Assembly (NCBI RefSeq): GCF_011064595.1
Contig: NZ_JAALJI010000020.1
Location: 1-64,000 of the forward strand
DNA: 64,000 nt
Reading direction: 5' to 3'
Origin: Paludisphaera soli
GTDB lineage: Bacteria; Planctomycetota; Planctomycetia; Isosphaerales; Isosphaeraceae
Positions 17,777 to 25,488 of the stretch are shown piece by piece. Both the position numbers and the translations under genes were made by a program. Below the pieces are notes generated by a model that saw only the letters and a list, made by a program, of their open reading frames with translations, was not told the DNA's origin and did no database searches. The stretch's first letter is position 1, and every line of letters begins with the position of its first letter.

Positions 17777-19219
17777 ATGCGAAGGCTCCTCCTCGTCTGG
17801 ACTGTCGCGACGGCCTGCCTGACCCCGGCGGGCTCGACCCGGGCGGACGAGATCGCCTTCGCATCCCGCCAGCCGGCGCTCGAGGGCCGGGAACCCCTCG
17901 ACCCCGAGGATGGGGGCGATTCCGCGGGGCCGGGCGAGGTCCGCAAGGGCTATCGCCTCACAGTCGGGCCTTGGAGCGTCCGTTTCACGGCCGCGCGGCA
18001 TCTCGACCTTTACGACCTCGCCGATCGGCTCCGGGGCCTCCTGGGGATCGCCCTGATCCTGGGGATCGCGGTCTATCTCTCCCAGGACCGATCGGCGATC
18101 TCCCCGCGCATCGTCTTCTGGGGGCTCGCGCTCCAGTGGCTGTTCGCGATCGTCGTCCTCCGCTCGACCCTGGGCGTGCGCCTGCTCCGCGAGGCCGGGC
18201 GCGTCGTCGAGGCGGTGCTCGAATGCGCCCTCGACGGGTCGCGGTTCGTCTTCGGCCGGCAGCTGGTCGACTCCGGGGGGCCGGCGGGGTTCGTCTTCGC
18301 CTTCCGGGTGCTCCCCACCGTGATCTTCGTGGCAGCGCTCTTCGCGGTGCTCTATCACCTGGGAGTCATGCAGTGGCTCGTGCGGATCATCGCCGTGCCG
18401 ATGGCGTGGCTGATGGGCGTCAGCGGCGCGGAATCGCTCGACGTGGCCGCGTCGCTGTTCCTGGGCCAGACGGAGGCCCCGCTGACGATCCGGCCGTACC
18501 TGGCGAGGCTCACGAACTCCGAGCTGATGACGGTCATGACGGCGGGGATGGCCCACGTCTCCGGGGGCGTGATGGCGGCCTACTTCGCGTACAACGTCGA
18601 GCCCCGGCACGTCCTGACGGCCGTGGTCATGACGGCCCCCGGCGCGATCCTGCTCTCCAAGATCCTCGTCCCCGAGACCGGCTCCCCGGAGACGCTGGGG
18701 GGTGTGCGGATCTCCGACGAGCGCGAGGACGCCAACATCCTCGACGCCGCCTCGCGGGGGACGCGCGACGGCCTCAACCTGGCGCTCAACATCGCGGCGG
18801 TGCTCATCGCCTTTGTCGGCCTGGTCGCCCTGGTCGACCTCGGCCTGGGCCGATTCGGCTTCAAGCTGGAGGACCTGCTCGGCTGGGCCCTCGCGCCGGT
18901 CGCCTACTTCCTGGGGGTCCCCTGGGAGGACTGCCGACGGATCGGCGGCCTGCTGGGGACTCGCACGGTGCTCAACGAACTGGTCGCCTTCGAGCGGCTC
19001 GACGGCATAAGGCACGACCTGATGGACCGGTCCTTCGTGATCGCCAGCTTCGCCCTTTGCGGGTTCGCCAACATCAGCTCCATAGGGGTCCAGATCGGCG
19101 GCATCGGCGCTCTGGTGCCGGAGCGCCGGCGCGACCTGGCTCGGCTGGGCGGCCGCGCGCTGCTCGCCGGGACCCTGGCCAACTTCCTCTCCGCCTGCAT
19201 CGCGGGAGTCTTGCTATGA
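17777..19219 (+). CDS. NupC-type concentrative nucleoside transporter
   Basis: This 480-residue inner-membrane protein would import nucleosides by ion symport. A signal-like N-terminus (LLLVWTVATACLTPAGSTRA) and a soluble stretch of about 60 residues precede the membrane part, which is unusual since most NupC proteins are about 400 residues and lack this leader. The CNT core shows FRVLPTVIFVAALFAVLYHL, GAESLDVAASLFLGQTEAPL, MAHVSGGVMAAY and FANISSIGVQIGGIGAL, which are substrate- and ion-binding segments. It sits between two nucleoside phosphorylase genes and overlaps punA by four bases, which supports nucleosides as substrates. Confidence 0.92.
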   Translation: MRRLLLVWTVATACLTPAGSTRADEIAFASRQPALEGREPLDPEDGGDSAGPGEVRKGYRLTVGPWSVRFTAARHLDLYDLADRLRGLLGIALILGIAVYLSQDRSAISPRIVFWGLALQWLFAIVVLRSTLGVRLLREAGRVVEAVLECALDGSRFVFGRQLVDSGGPAGFVFAFRVLPTVIFVAALFAVLYHLGVMQWLVRIIAVPMAWLMGVSGAESLDVAASLFLGQTEAPLTIRPYLARLTNSELMTVMTAGMAHVSGGVMAAYFAYNVEPRHVLTAVVMTAPGAILLSKILVPETGSPETLGGVRISDEREDANILDAASRGTRDGLNLALNIAAVLIAFVGLVALVDLGLGRFGFKLEDLLGWALAPVAYFLGVPWEDCRRIGGLLGTRTVLNELVAFERLDGIRHDLMDRSFVIASFALCGFANISSIGVQIGGIGALVPERRRDLARLGGRALLAGTLANFLSACIAGVLL

Positions 19220-20121
19220 GCGCGTCGTCCCACCATTCCGATCTGGTCAAAAAGGCCGACGAAGCGGCCGAGGCCCTCCGCGGCGTCGTCGGCGATCATC
19301 CCCCGCAGGTCGCCGTCGTGCTGGGGTCCGGCCTCAACGGCCTCGTCGAGCGGTTCACCGATCGCATGGTGGTTCCCTACTCCCAGATCCCGCACTTCCC
19401 GACGGTCACCGTCGACGGCCACGCCGGCAACGCGGTGATCGGCTCGGTCGACGGCGGGGCCTCGGCCCTGATCCTCCAGGGGCGATTCCACTACTACGAG
19501 GGCCACGACCTCCGCGCGATCACTTTCCCCATGCGGATGCTCCAGCGACTGGGGGTGCAGACGGTCATCCTGACGGCCGCCACCGGGGGCATCCGCGCCG
19601 ACTTGCGCCCGGGGAACCTCGTCTGCCTCTCGGACCACATCAACTTGATCGGCTCCAACCCGCTCCGGGGGCCGGCCGACCCGCGTCTGGGGGCGCGGTT
19701 CCCGGACATGTCCGAGGTCTACTCGAAGCGGCTGCGGACCGCCGCCAAGGAGGAGGCCAAGCGGCTGGGCGTCCACCTGGTCTCCGCCGTCTACGCCTGC
19801 CTCGCGGGCCCGAGCTACGAGACGCCGGCCGAGATCCGGATGCTGCGCACGCTCGGAGCCGACGTGGTCGGGATGTCGACCGTGCCCGAGGCCATCGTCG
19901 CACGCCAGGCCGGGATGGAGGTGCTGGGGCTGGCCCTGGTCACGAACGCGGCGGCCGGCGTGGCGGCCTCGCCGATCCGCCACGAGGACGTGCTGGAGGC
20001 CGGCCGCAAGGCGACGCCGATGCTCGGCAAGCTGATCCGCCGGATGGTCCTGAGGCTGGCCGGCGTCGCGCCGGGGAACGTCGGGTTCAGCGGCGAGTTC
20101 CCGACCTATCGCCAGGACTGA
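19216..20121 (+). CDS. punA: Purine-nucleoside phosphorylase
   Basis: This 301-residue enzyme phosphorolyses inosine and guanosine (trimeric PNP class). LGSGLNG binds phosphate, and FHYYEGHDL, TAATGGI, GPSYETPAEIRML and GMSTVPEAIVARQ form the purine and ribose site. Length suits the mammalian-like trimeric type, about 275-300 residues. The ATG at 19216 overlaps the transporter stop by four bases. With upp, the pyrimidine phosphorylase and NupC it completes a purine and pyrimidine salvage operon. Its 3' end overlaps the convergent HAD gene by 35 bases. Confidence 0.94.
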   Translation: MSASSHHSDLVKKADEAAEALRGVVGDHPPQVAVVLGSGLNGLVERFTDRMVVPYSQIPHFPTVTVDGHAGNAVIGSVDGGASALILQGRFHYYEGHDLRAITFPMRMLQRLGVQTVILTAATGGIRADLRPGNLVCLSDHINLIGSNPLRGPADPRLGARFPDMSEVYSKRLRTAAKEEAKRLGVHLVSAVYACLAGPSYETPAEIRMLRTLGADVVGMSTVPEAIVARQAGMEVLGLALVTNAAAGVAASPIRHEDVLEAGRKATPMLGKLIRRMVLRLAGVAPGNVGFSGEFPTYRQD

Positions 20122-20785
20122 GCCGGGCGATGAGCGTCCGGGCGTCGAACTCGCCGAGGTGGGCGACGACCTCGTCGGCCCCCGCTTCTCGCAAGGCTTC
20201 GGCCGAGTGGCTGGACGTGACGCCGACCGCGAGCATCCCGGCGGCCTTGGCCGCGCGAATGCCCACAGGGGCGTCCTCGAAGACGACCGAGCGCGAGGCC
20301 GCCACGCCGGCCCGCTCGGCGGCGAGCAGAAACACCTGCGGGTCGGGCTTGCCCCGGGTCACGTCCTCGCCCGCCACGATCGCCTCGAATCGGCCGTGCA
20401 GGCCGCACTCCGCCACGGTCAGCTCCAGGTTCGGCCGGACGCCGCTGGACCCGATCGCCAGCAGGACGCCCGCCTCGGTCAGCTCGTCGAGCAATCCCCG
20501 GACGCCGGCCATCAGCGTGATCCGACCCCGCGCCAGGTCGCGGTAGGCGGATTCCTTGCGATCCGAGTACGCGGCCACGTCCGAGTCGGGAAGCGAATCG
20601 CCCAGGATCTTGCGGAGGATCGTGGCGTTGGTCATCCCGAAGGTCTCCAGGATGAACTCGGGAGTGACCCCGAGGCCGGTCTCCCGGCCCATCATCGTCC
20701 AGGAATCCTGGTGGAGCTTCAGGGTGTCCACGAGCACGCCGTCGTGGTCGAAGATGGCGAGGATCGGTTCGGCGGGGCGGGGCAC
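20087..20785 (-). CDS. HAD-superfamily hydrolase, beta-phosphoglucomutase/phosphatase-like
   Basis: This 232-residue protein has all HAD motifs: FDHDGVLVDT (nucleophile and acid Asp), AIGSSGVRPN (motif II), the Lys in GKPDPQVFLLAAERAGV (motif III) and VVFEDAPVGIRAAKAAGM (motif IV). The helical cap between residues 15 and 85 makes it subfamily IA, like beta-phosphoglucomutases and phosphoglycolate phosphatases. Since a glycolate oxidase cluster is in the window, phosphoglycolate is one possible substrate, but sugar phosphates are equally likely. It lies 36 bases after the peroxiredoxin-kinase gene on the same strand and could share its transcript. Confidence 0.85.
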   Translation of the reverse strand: MPRPAEPILAIFDHDGVLVDTLKLHQDSWTMMGRETGLGVTPEFILETFGMTNATILRKILGDSLPDSDVAAYSDRKESAYRDLARGRITLMAGVRGLLDELTEAGVLLAIGSSGVRPNLELTVAECGLHGRFEAIVAGEDVTRGKPDPQVFLLAAERAGVAASRSVVFEDAPVGIRAAKAAGMLAVGVTSSHSAEALREAGADEVVAHLGEFDARTLIARLSPGDRSGTRR

Positions 20786-20821
20786 GGGGAACTCCGATCG
20801 GGGGGCTGGGGGCGGGGCGAG

Positions 20822-22210
20822 TCAGACCGACTCGCAGACGGCGTCGATCTCGGCGACGATCCGTCGCATGTCGAGGTCGCGTTCGGTGGGGTCGGGCAGG
20901 AGCATGCTGCGGAGCAGGCAGGTGAAAGGCTCGCCCGCCTCCGAGGCCATCCTCTCGGGGTCGACGTTGCGGATCCGGTCCATGACCTGGAGGACGTTCC
21001 CCTCGGCGAAGGCGGGGCGGCCGGTGGCCATTTCGTAGAGCACCGCGCCCAGGGCGAAGACGTCGCTGGCGAAAGTCGCGGGCTCGCCCCGGGTCTGCTC
21101 GGGTGCCAGGTAGCGCGGGGTCCCGAAGAGGCCGTCGCCGGACTCGGCCAGGCCCAGCTCGCTCGTCTCGTCCGGGTTGACCAGATTGACCCGGTGGATG
21201 CGCCGGGCGAGGCCGAAGTCCAGCACCTTCACCAGGCCGTCGCCGCCGACCATGATGTTCTCGGGCTTCAGGTCGCCGTGCACGATCCCGGCGTCGTGGG
21301 CCGCGGCCATGCCGCCGGCGATCTGCCGGGCGACGCTCAGCCGCTCGTCCATCCGCATCTCCGAGTCGCGCAGGTGGTGCGCCAGCGAGCGGCCCTGGAC
21401 GTACTCCATGGCTATGACCGGCAGTCCCGCCGTGTCGTCCACGGCGTAGATCGTGCAGATGTTGGGATGGTTCAACGCGGCGACCGACCGGGCCTCGGCC
21501 AGCACCGTGCTCGGCGTCACGGGGCAGTCGCGTCTGAAAACCTTCAGGGCCACCGGCCGATCGAGCTGGAGGTCCCGCGCCAGGTAGACCCGCGCGAACG
21601 TCCCCACGCCGATCTCGGATTCCATGTAGTAGTGCGAGAAGATGTTGCCCGGGCCGAGCATCGTGTACGGATCGAGATGCGAGCCGTCGGTCATCCAATC
21701 TTCCCGGCATAGCCCGCCGGATTGCAGGGCCGTGAGGACGCGTAGGACCTCCTGGCTGCGACGGCCCACGCTCAGGCTGTGGACGACCTGATACTGGATC
21801 AGGCCCTTGGGATCCACGATGAACGTCCCCCGAACCGCCAGGTTCTGGCGGGGTTCGAACACGCCGTACGCCTCGGAGACCTTGCCGTCGAGGTCGCTGG
21901 CCAGCGGGAAGTTCAGGCCGCCGAGCCCCCCCTGGGCCTTGGGGGTGGTCATCCAGCGCTCGTGCAACTCGACGGTGTCGCAACTGATCGCGAGCACTTC
22001 GCAGTCGAGGGCCGCGAACTCCTCGCGACGCTGGCTCAGCGCGATCAGCTCGGTCGGGCAGACCATCGAGAAGTCGCGCGGGTAGAAGACCAGGACGAGC
22101 CAACGCCCCCGATAGTCCAGCAGTCGAGACCGCTCCCGGAACGGCTCGGGAAGCCTCGTGCGGGGGAGGTCGAAGAGGGGGGCGGGATTGCCGACGAAGG
22201 TGGTTGGCAT
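20822..22210 (-). CDS. Peroxiredoxin fused to Ser/Thr protein kinase
   Basis: This 462-residue protein joins two complete domains. Residues 1-180 are an AhpC/2-Cys peroxiredoxin: FYPRDFSMVCPTEL with peroxidatic Cys51, FPLASDLDGKVSEAYGV, RGTFIVDPKG, and SGGLCREDW with Cys168 at the resolving position. Residues 192-455 are a Hanks-type kinase: GVGTFARVYLA glycine loop, VALKVF with Lys223, HGDLKPENI with Asp313 and Asn318, DFG at 331-333 and GTPRYLAPE. No membrane segment follows, so it is soluble. A peroxide signal controlling the kinase is an inference. The ATG at 22210 starts the peroxiredoxin in register; the open frame extends upstream to 22420 without homology, and no strong ribosome site is visible. 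Confidence 0.92.
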   Translation of the reverse strand: MPTTFVGNPAPLFDLPRTRLPEPFRERSRLLDYRGRWLVLVFYPRDFSMVCPTELIALSQRREEFAALDCEVLAISCDTVELHERWMTTPKAQGGLGGLNFPLASDLDGKVSEAYGVFEPRQNLAVRGTFIVDPKGLIQYQVVHSLSVGRRSQEVLRVLTALQSGGLCREDWMTDGSHLDPYTMLGPGNIFSHYYMESEIGVGTFARVYLARDLQLDRPVALKVFRRDCPVTPSTVLAEARSVAALNHPNICTIYAVDDTAGLPVIAMEYVQGRSLAHHLRDSEMRMDERLSVARQIAGGMAAAHDAGIVHGDLKPENIMVGGDGLVKVLDFGLARRIHRVNLVNPDETSELGLAESGDGLFGTPRYLAPEQTRGEPATFASDVFALGAVLYEMATGRPAFAEGNVLQVMDRIRNVDPERMASEAGEPFTCLLRSMLLPDPTERDLDMRRIVAEIDAVCESV

Positions 22211-22316
22211 CGGGGTGGGGTCGCCGCGGGGGGGCCGACGTCCCGGTCCCGGGACGAATGCGAGGCGGTCGACGACCTCAAGGCCGCCGTCCTCGGGGCT
22301 TCCGAATCTTTGAAGG

Positions 22317-22322
22317 ATTATA
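22317..22322 (-). promoter_or_regulatory. Perfect -10 hexamer (TATAAT on minus strand) for the peroxiredoxin-kinase gene
   Basis: TATAAT on the minus strand lies 107 bases before the start codon at 22210, in an otherwise GC-rich spacer. The -35 position has no clear TTGACA-like hexamer. If used, the transcript would have a leader of about 100 bases. Confidence 0.45.
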
Positions 22323-22361
22323 ACAACGTCGACAAGTCCAGAACTCCGACGCGGCCTCGGC

Positions 22362-22853
22362 TCAGCCCGAGTCGCCCCCGTCCGGCTCGCGACGGAATCG
22401 GAAGTCGCAGTGGGGGGCACCTTGCATGAGCGTCTGGGTGCGATTCAGATGGATGTCGGGGCTGAAGCCCTCCGCCAGGGCGAAATCGCGTTGGCACGAG
22501 AGGGTGGAACCAAGGTCTTCGAGCCCGAGGCGTCGATACATCTCGGCGTAGCGGCAGCGGACGACGTTGAACGAAAGCCGGTCGGGCGTGCTTTCGAGCA
22601 GGTCGATCTCCAGGGCGTCGTCCTCCTTCCAGCGGTCGAGGCTGGTGGTGAACGCTTCGAGGGACTGCTCGCCGAGGGCTCGCGCCAGGTCGGCCCCGCT
22701 CTTGCGGGCGAGGTCGACGATCACGTTTCTCAGCACGTCGAGCGTCGCCTCACGGCCGAAGGCATCGGCGAAGCCCCGGATCAGCGGGCCGACGATCTGG
22801 GCCTCGATCTCGCGACGCTGGAGCAGCGTGAGCCTCGGTCCCTGTTCCGCCAT
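22362..22853 (-). CDS. L-2-amino-thiazoline-4-carboxylic acid hydrolase family protein
   Basis: This 163-residue protein matches the ATC_hydrolase family (PF14196). The signature is in its second half: RCRYAEMYRRLGLEDLG, then a Cys in LSCQRDFALAEGF, and HLNRTQTLMQGAPHCDFRF. Characterised members hydrolyse L-2-amino-thiazoline-4-carboxylate in a route to L-cysteine; many relatives are unassigned. The ATG at 22853 has CAGGAG 9 bases upstream. It lies 151 bases upstream of the peroxiredoxin-kinase gene on the same strand. A link through thiol chemistry is only suggested by position. Confidence 0.75.
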   Translation of the reverse strand: MAEQGPRLTLLQRREIEAQIVGPLIRGFADAFGREATLDVLRNVIVDLARKSGADLARALGEQSLEAFTTSLDRWKEDDALEIDLLESTPDRLSFNVVRCRYAEMYRRLGLEDLGSTLSCQRDFALAEGFSPDIHLNRTQTLMQGAPHCDFRFRREPDGGDSG

Positions 22854-22927
22854 AGATCCGGCTCCTGAAGGGAATTCCAGAGTTCGAGGCCGCACGGCGC
22901 GATGCCGAGACGAGCCGGGGGTGGAAC

Positions 22928-23875
22928 TTGATCGTCTGCTCGATACGCGCGATCGGCTGGCTGGCGCCGTCCCTCGCGACGGTCGGCCTCTGGGCCGTGT
23001 TCCCGGCCCGTCCGTCGGCCTCGGATCGGTTGCCGGAAGACGTGGTCCTGGTACGCGACGTCCGCTACGGATCGGCCGGCGACGGCTCCGAAAGTTTGGA
23101 CCTCCTGCTCCCGGCGGTCGGCGCGTCCTCGCCCCTTCGGCCGATCCTGGTGGCGGTCCACGGCGGAAGCTGGTCGGGGGGATCGAGGCAGGAGTATCGC
23201 GCCCAGTTCGCGCCGATCGCACGGGCCGGCGTCGCCGTCGCCGTGATCGATTATCGACTCGCTCGCCCCGGCGCGCCAAGCTGGGACGGGGCCCTGGACG
23301 ACGTGCTGGCGGCGGTCGATCGGCTGATCCGCGAGGCACCCTCGTTAGGCCTCGACCCGACCCGAGTGGCGACGCTCGGGACATCGTCCGGCGGGATGCT
23401 CGCAGCCCTTGCGGCCCAGCGCGACCCTCGGATCCGGGCGGCGGTGTGCCTCGCCTCGCCCACGTCGTTGATCGACCTCGCGGCGTCGCGACGCCAGGTC
23501 CATGAGCCCTCGCGCATGTTCCTGGGAGCGGATCCGGCCGCCGCGCCCGCGCGGGCGAGCCGGGCCTCTCCGCTCGATCAGGTTGCGACAGGCGGCCCCG
23601 CTTTCTTGCTGATCCACGGCGACGACGATGCCTGGGTTCCCATCGAACAGGCACGCAAGATGCGTGAACGACTAAGAGATTCGGGCGTAACCTGTCAACT
23701 CCTCGAACTGCCGGGAGTTCGTCACGGCTTCGAGCCGAACCTCGGCGAACCGGCCCCGCAGGATCTGTCCCCCGTCATCCTGGACTTCCTGAAGCGAATT
23801 TGGATCGATGGGGGAGGCGAGGCCGGTGGTTCGTCACCGTTCGATGCGAGGGCCCCCGCCCGCCCCAGCCCATAG
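22928..23875 (+). CDS. Exported alpha/beta hydrolase (carboxylesterase-like)
   Basis: This 315-residue protein has a hydrophobic N-terminus (IGWLAPSLATVGLWAVF, likely signal peptide with cleavage after ARPSAS). The alpha/beta-hydrolase core shows VHGGSWSGG (oxyanion hole), GTSSGGMLAALAAQ with the nucleophile Ser, HGDDDAWVP with the acid Asp, and GVRHGFEP with the catalytic His. It resembles the BD-FAE/Aes-type esterases that remove acyl groups from esters or xylans. The start at TTG 22928 is supported by GGGGGTGG 5 bases before it, but is not certain. It diverges from the ATC hydrolase gene, 74 bases apart. Confidence 0.85.
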   Translation: MIVCSIRAIGWLAPSLATVGLWAVFPARPSASDRLPEDVVLVRDVRYGSAGDGSESLDLLLPAVGASSPLRPILVAVHGGSWSGGSRQEYRAQFAPIARAGVAVAVIDYRLARPGAPSWDGALDDVLAAVDRLIREAPSLGLDPTRVATLGTSSGGMLAALAAQRDPRIRAAVCLASPTSLIDLAASRRQVHEPSRMFLGADPAAAPARASRASPLDQVATGGPAFLLIHGDDDAWVPIEQARKMRERLRDSGVTCQLLELPGVRHGFEPNLGEPAPQDLSPVILDFLKRIWIDGGGEAGGSSPFDARAPARPSP

Positions 23876-24047
23876 TCTGGATTTTCGTTTTTGTCGGTGA
23901 ACTTTCTTGCAAATGCGGACTCGGGGTGGAACGATAAGAGACACCATTCCCGAAGTCATTAAGATACAAAACCACTCGGAGCCCTCGTGAATCGCCCTTT
24001 TTCCTGGGGGCGGTGGAGGGTTTGTCTTGGCCGGGGGGGGTGACTCC

Positions 24048-25319
24048 GTGTCGACCGAACTTTACATCGGCGGGCCGATCGGTTTGCTTGGCGGACAGGT
24101 CTCGGACCCCGAGGTCTACGATCGGGTTCGCGAGACGGCCGCCGATCGTCCGGCCGAGGATTCCCTCCCGGACGTCCCCGACCCCGCCGGCGATCATGAG
24201 GACCTCGAACGGAAGCTCCGGCGCGACGACGTCGAGGCCAAGCACCAGCGGGTCCGCGAGTTCCTGGATCGCACTAATCAGGACGCCGTCATCCTCGGCC
24301 GGGCCGACTCGATCGCCTGGTTCACGGCCGGCGGGGACCTGGGGCAGGACGTCTGCTCCGAGAACGGCTCGATCCTCCTCTTCATCAACCGGAACTGCCG
24401 GGCGGTCCTGGCGGATAACGTGCAGAGCTGCCGGGTGTTCGAGGAGGAGGTGGCCGGCCTGGGCTTCCAGCTCAAGGAGCGGCCCTGGTTCGACGACCCC
24501 ATGCGAGTCGTGGCCGAGCTGTCCCATAACAAGAAGGTCGCGACCGATCTCGCGACGGAGACCCCGTCCCCATGGCGTCGCACGCTCGACCCCCTGCGCG
24601 ACCTGCGCCGGCAGTTGACGCCGCTTGAGCGCCAGCGTCTCCGGGAACTGGGGCGGACGCTGGCCCTGGCGGTCGAGGCGACCTGCCGGAACTTCGATCG
24701 GGGCGAACGCGAGGCCGATGTCGCCGGACACCTGGCGCATCGCCTGATCCGCGAAGGGGTGACGCCCGTCGACCTCCGGGTCGCCAGCGACGACCGACTG
24801 GCCCGGTATCGCCAGCCCACGTACAAGGCCGCGCCGATCCTCCGGAAGGCGACGATCGCCGTGACGGGGCGCCGCCACGGCCTCTGCGCCTCGGTGACCC
24901 GCACCGTCTCGTTCGGCCCGCCCGAGGAGGAGTTTCGGCGGAGCCACTCGCTGGCCGCGATGGTGGACGCGACCTGCATCTACTTCTCCCGCCCCGGCGA
25001 GGTCATCTCCGAAGTCTTCCGCCGCGCCCGCCGCATTTACGAGAAGTTTGACGCCCCCCACGAGTGGACCCTCGACTACCAGGGGGTTCTAATCGGCTAC
25101 TCGCCTCGGGAAGCTCTGCTTACGCCGGACAGCTCCATGCGACTGGAGCCGAACATGGCGGTCTGCTGGAGCCCGAGCGTCGGATCCGCCCGCTCGGAGG
25201 ACACGATCGTCGTGGACTCCCGCGGCTACGAGGTCGTCACGGCCGCTCAGAACTGGCCGCAGATCGAGGTGGCCGTGAAGGGCTACAGCCTGCCGCGTCC
25301 GGGCATCCTCGAACGCTGA
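24048..25319 (+). CDS. M24 aminopeptidase-like protein, metal ligands largely lost
   Basis: This 423-residue protein has the layout of Xaa-Pro peptidase (creatinase fold): an N-terminal domain ([20 protein letters not shown] and [10 protein letters not shown]) and a C-terminal domain beginning near residue 200 with [14 protein letters not shown] and [15 protein letters not shown]. In active M24 enzymes two Asp, one His and two Glu bind metals. Here the region with SVTRTVSFG (residues 276-290) has Ser where Asp is expected, and GHG..H is replaced by YQGVLIGYS. Only the final Glu in SEDTIVV (about 382) is clear. This is probably a non-catalytic homologue. GTG 24048 is preferred over TTG 24027, as the first residues are GGG-rich. 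The 172-base spacer before it is unusually AT-rich. Confidence 0.75.
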   Translation: MSTELYIGGPIGLLGGQVSDPEVYDRVRETAADRPAEDSLPDVPDPAGDHEDLERKLRRDDVEAKHQRVREFLDRTNQDAVILGRADSIAWFTAGGDLGQDVCSENGSILLFINRNCRAVLADNVQSCRVFEEEVAGLGFQLKERPWFDDPMRVVAELSHNKKVATDLATETPSPWRRTLDPLRDLRRQLTPLERQRLRELGRTLALAVEATCRNFDRGEREADVAGHLAHRLIREGVTPVDLRVASDDRLARYRQPTYKAAPILRKATIAVTGRRHGLCASVTRTVSFGPPEEEFRRSHSLAAMVDATCIYFSRPGEVISEVFRRARRIYEKFDAPHEWTLDYQGVLIGYSPREALLTPDSSMRLEPNMAVCWSPSVGSARSEDTIVVDSRGYEVVTAAQNWPQIEVAVKGYSLPRPGILER

Positions 25320-25488
25320 TCGGGCCGCCCGAAGCATGTCGCCGCCCGTTTCCGGGCCTTCGCCCCGCCGCGCCATTCCGTCGGTTCCTCGGGGGCTGTA
25401 CAAGGGAGGAGTTCGCGCGATGGACCGGTCGCGGGGCTCCCGCCGCGACTCCTCGCGCGCCTTTCCGAACGCGAAGAGGAAGCGGACC

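Noticed and set aside
22854-23654. Upstream extension of the ATC-hydrolase frame to 23654
   Set aside because: It overlaps the divergent alpha/beta-hydrolase gene in antisense and is Arg/Pro-rich.
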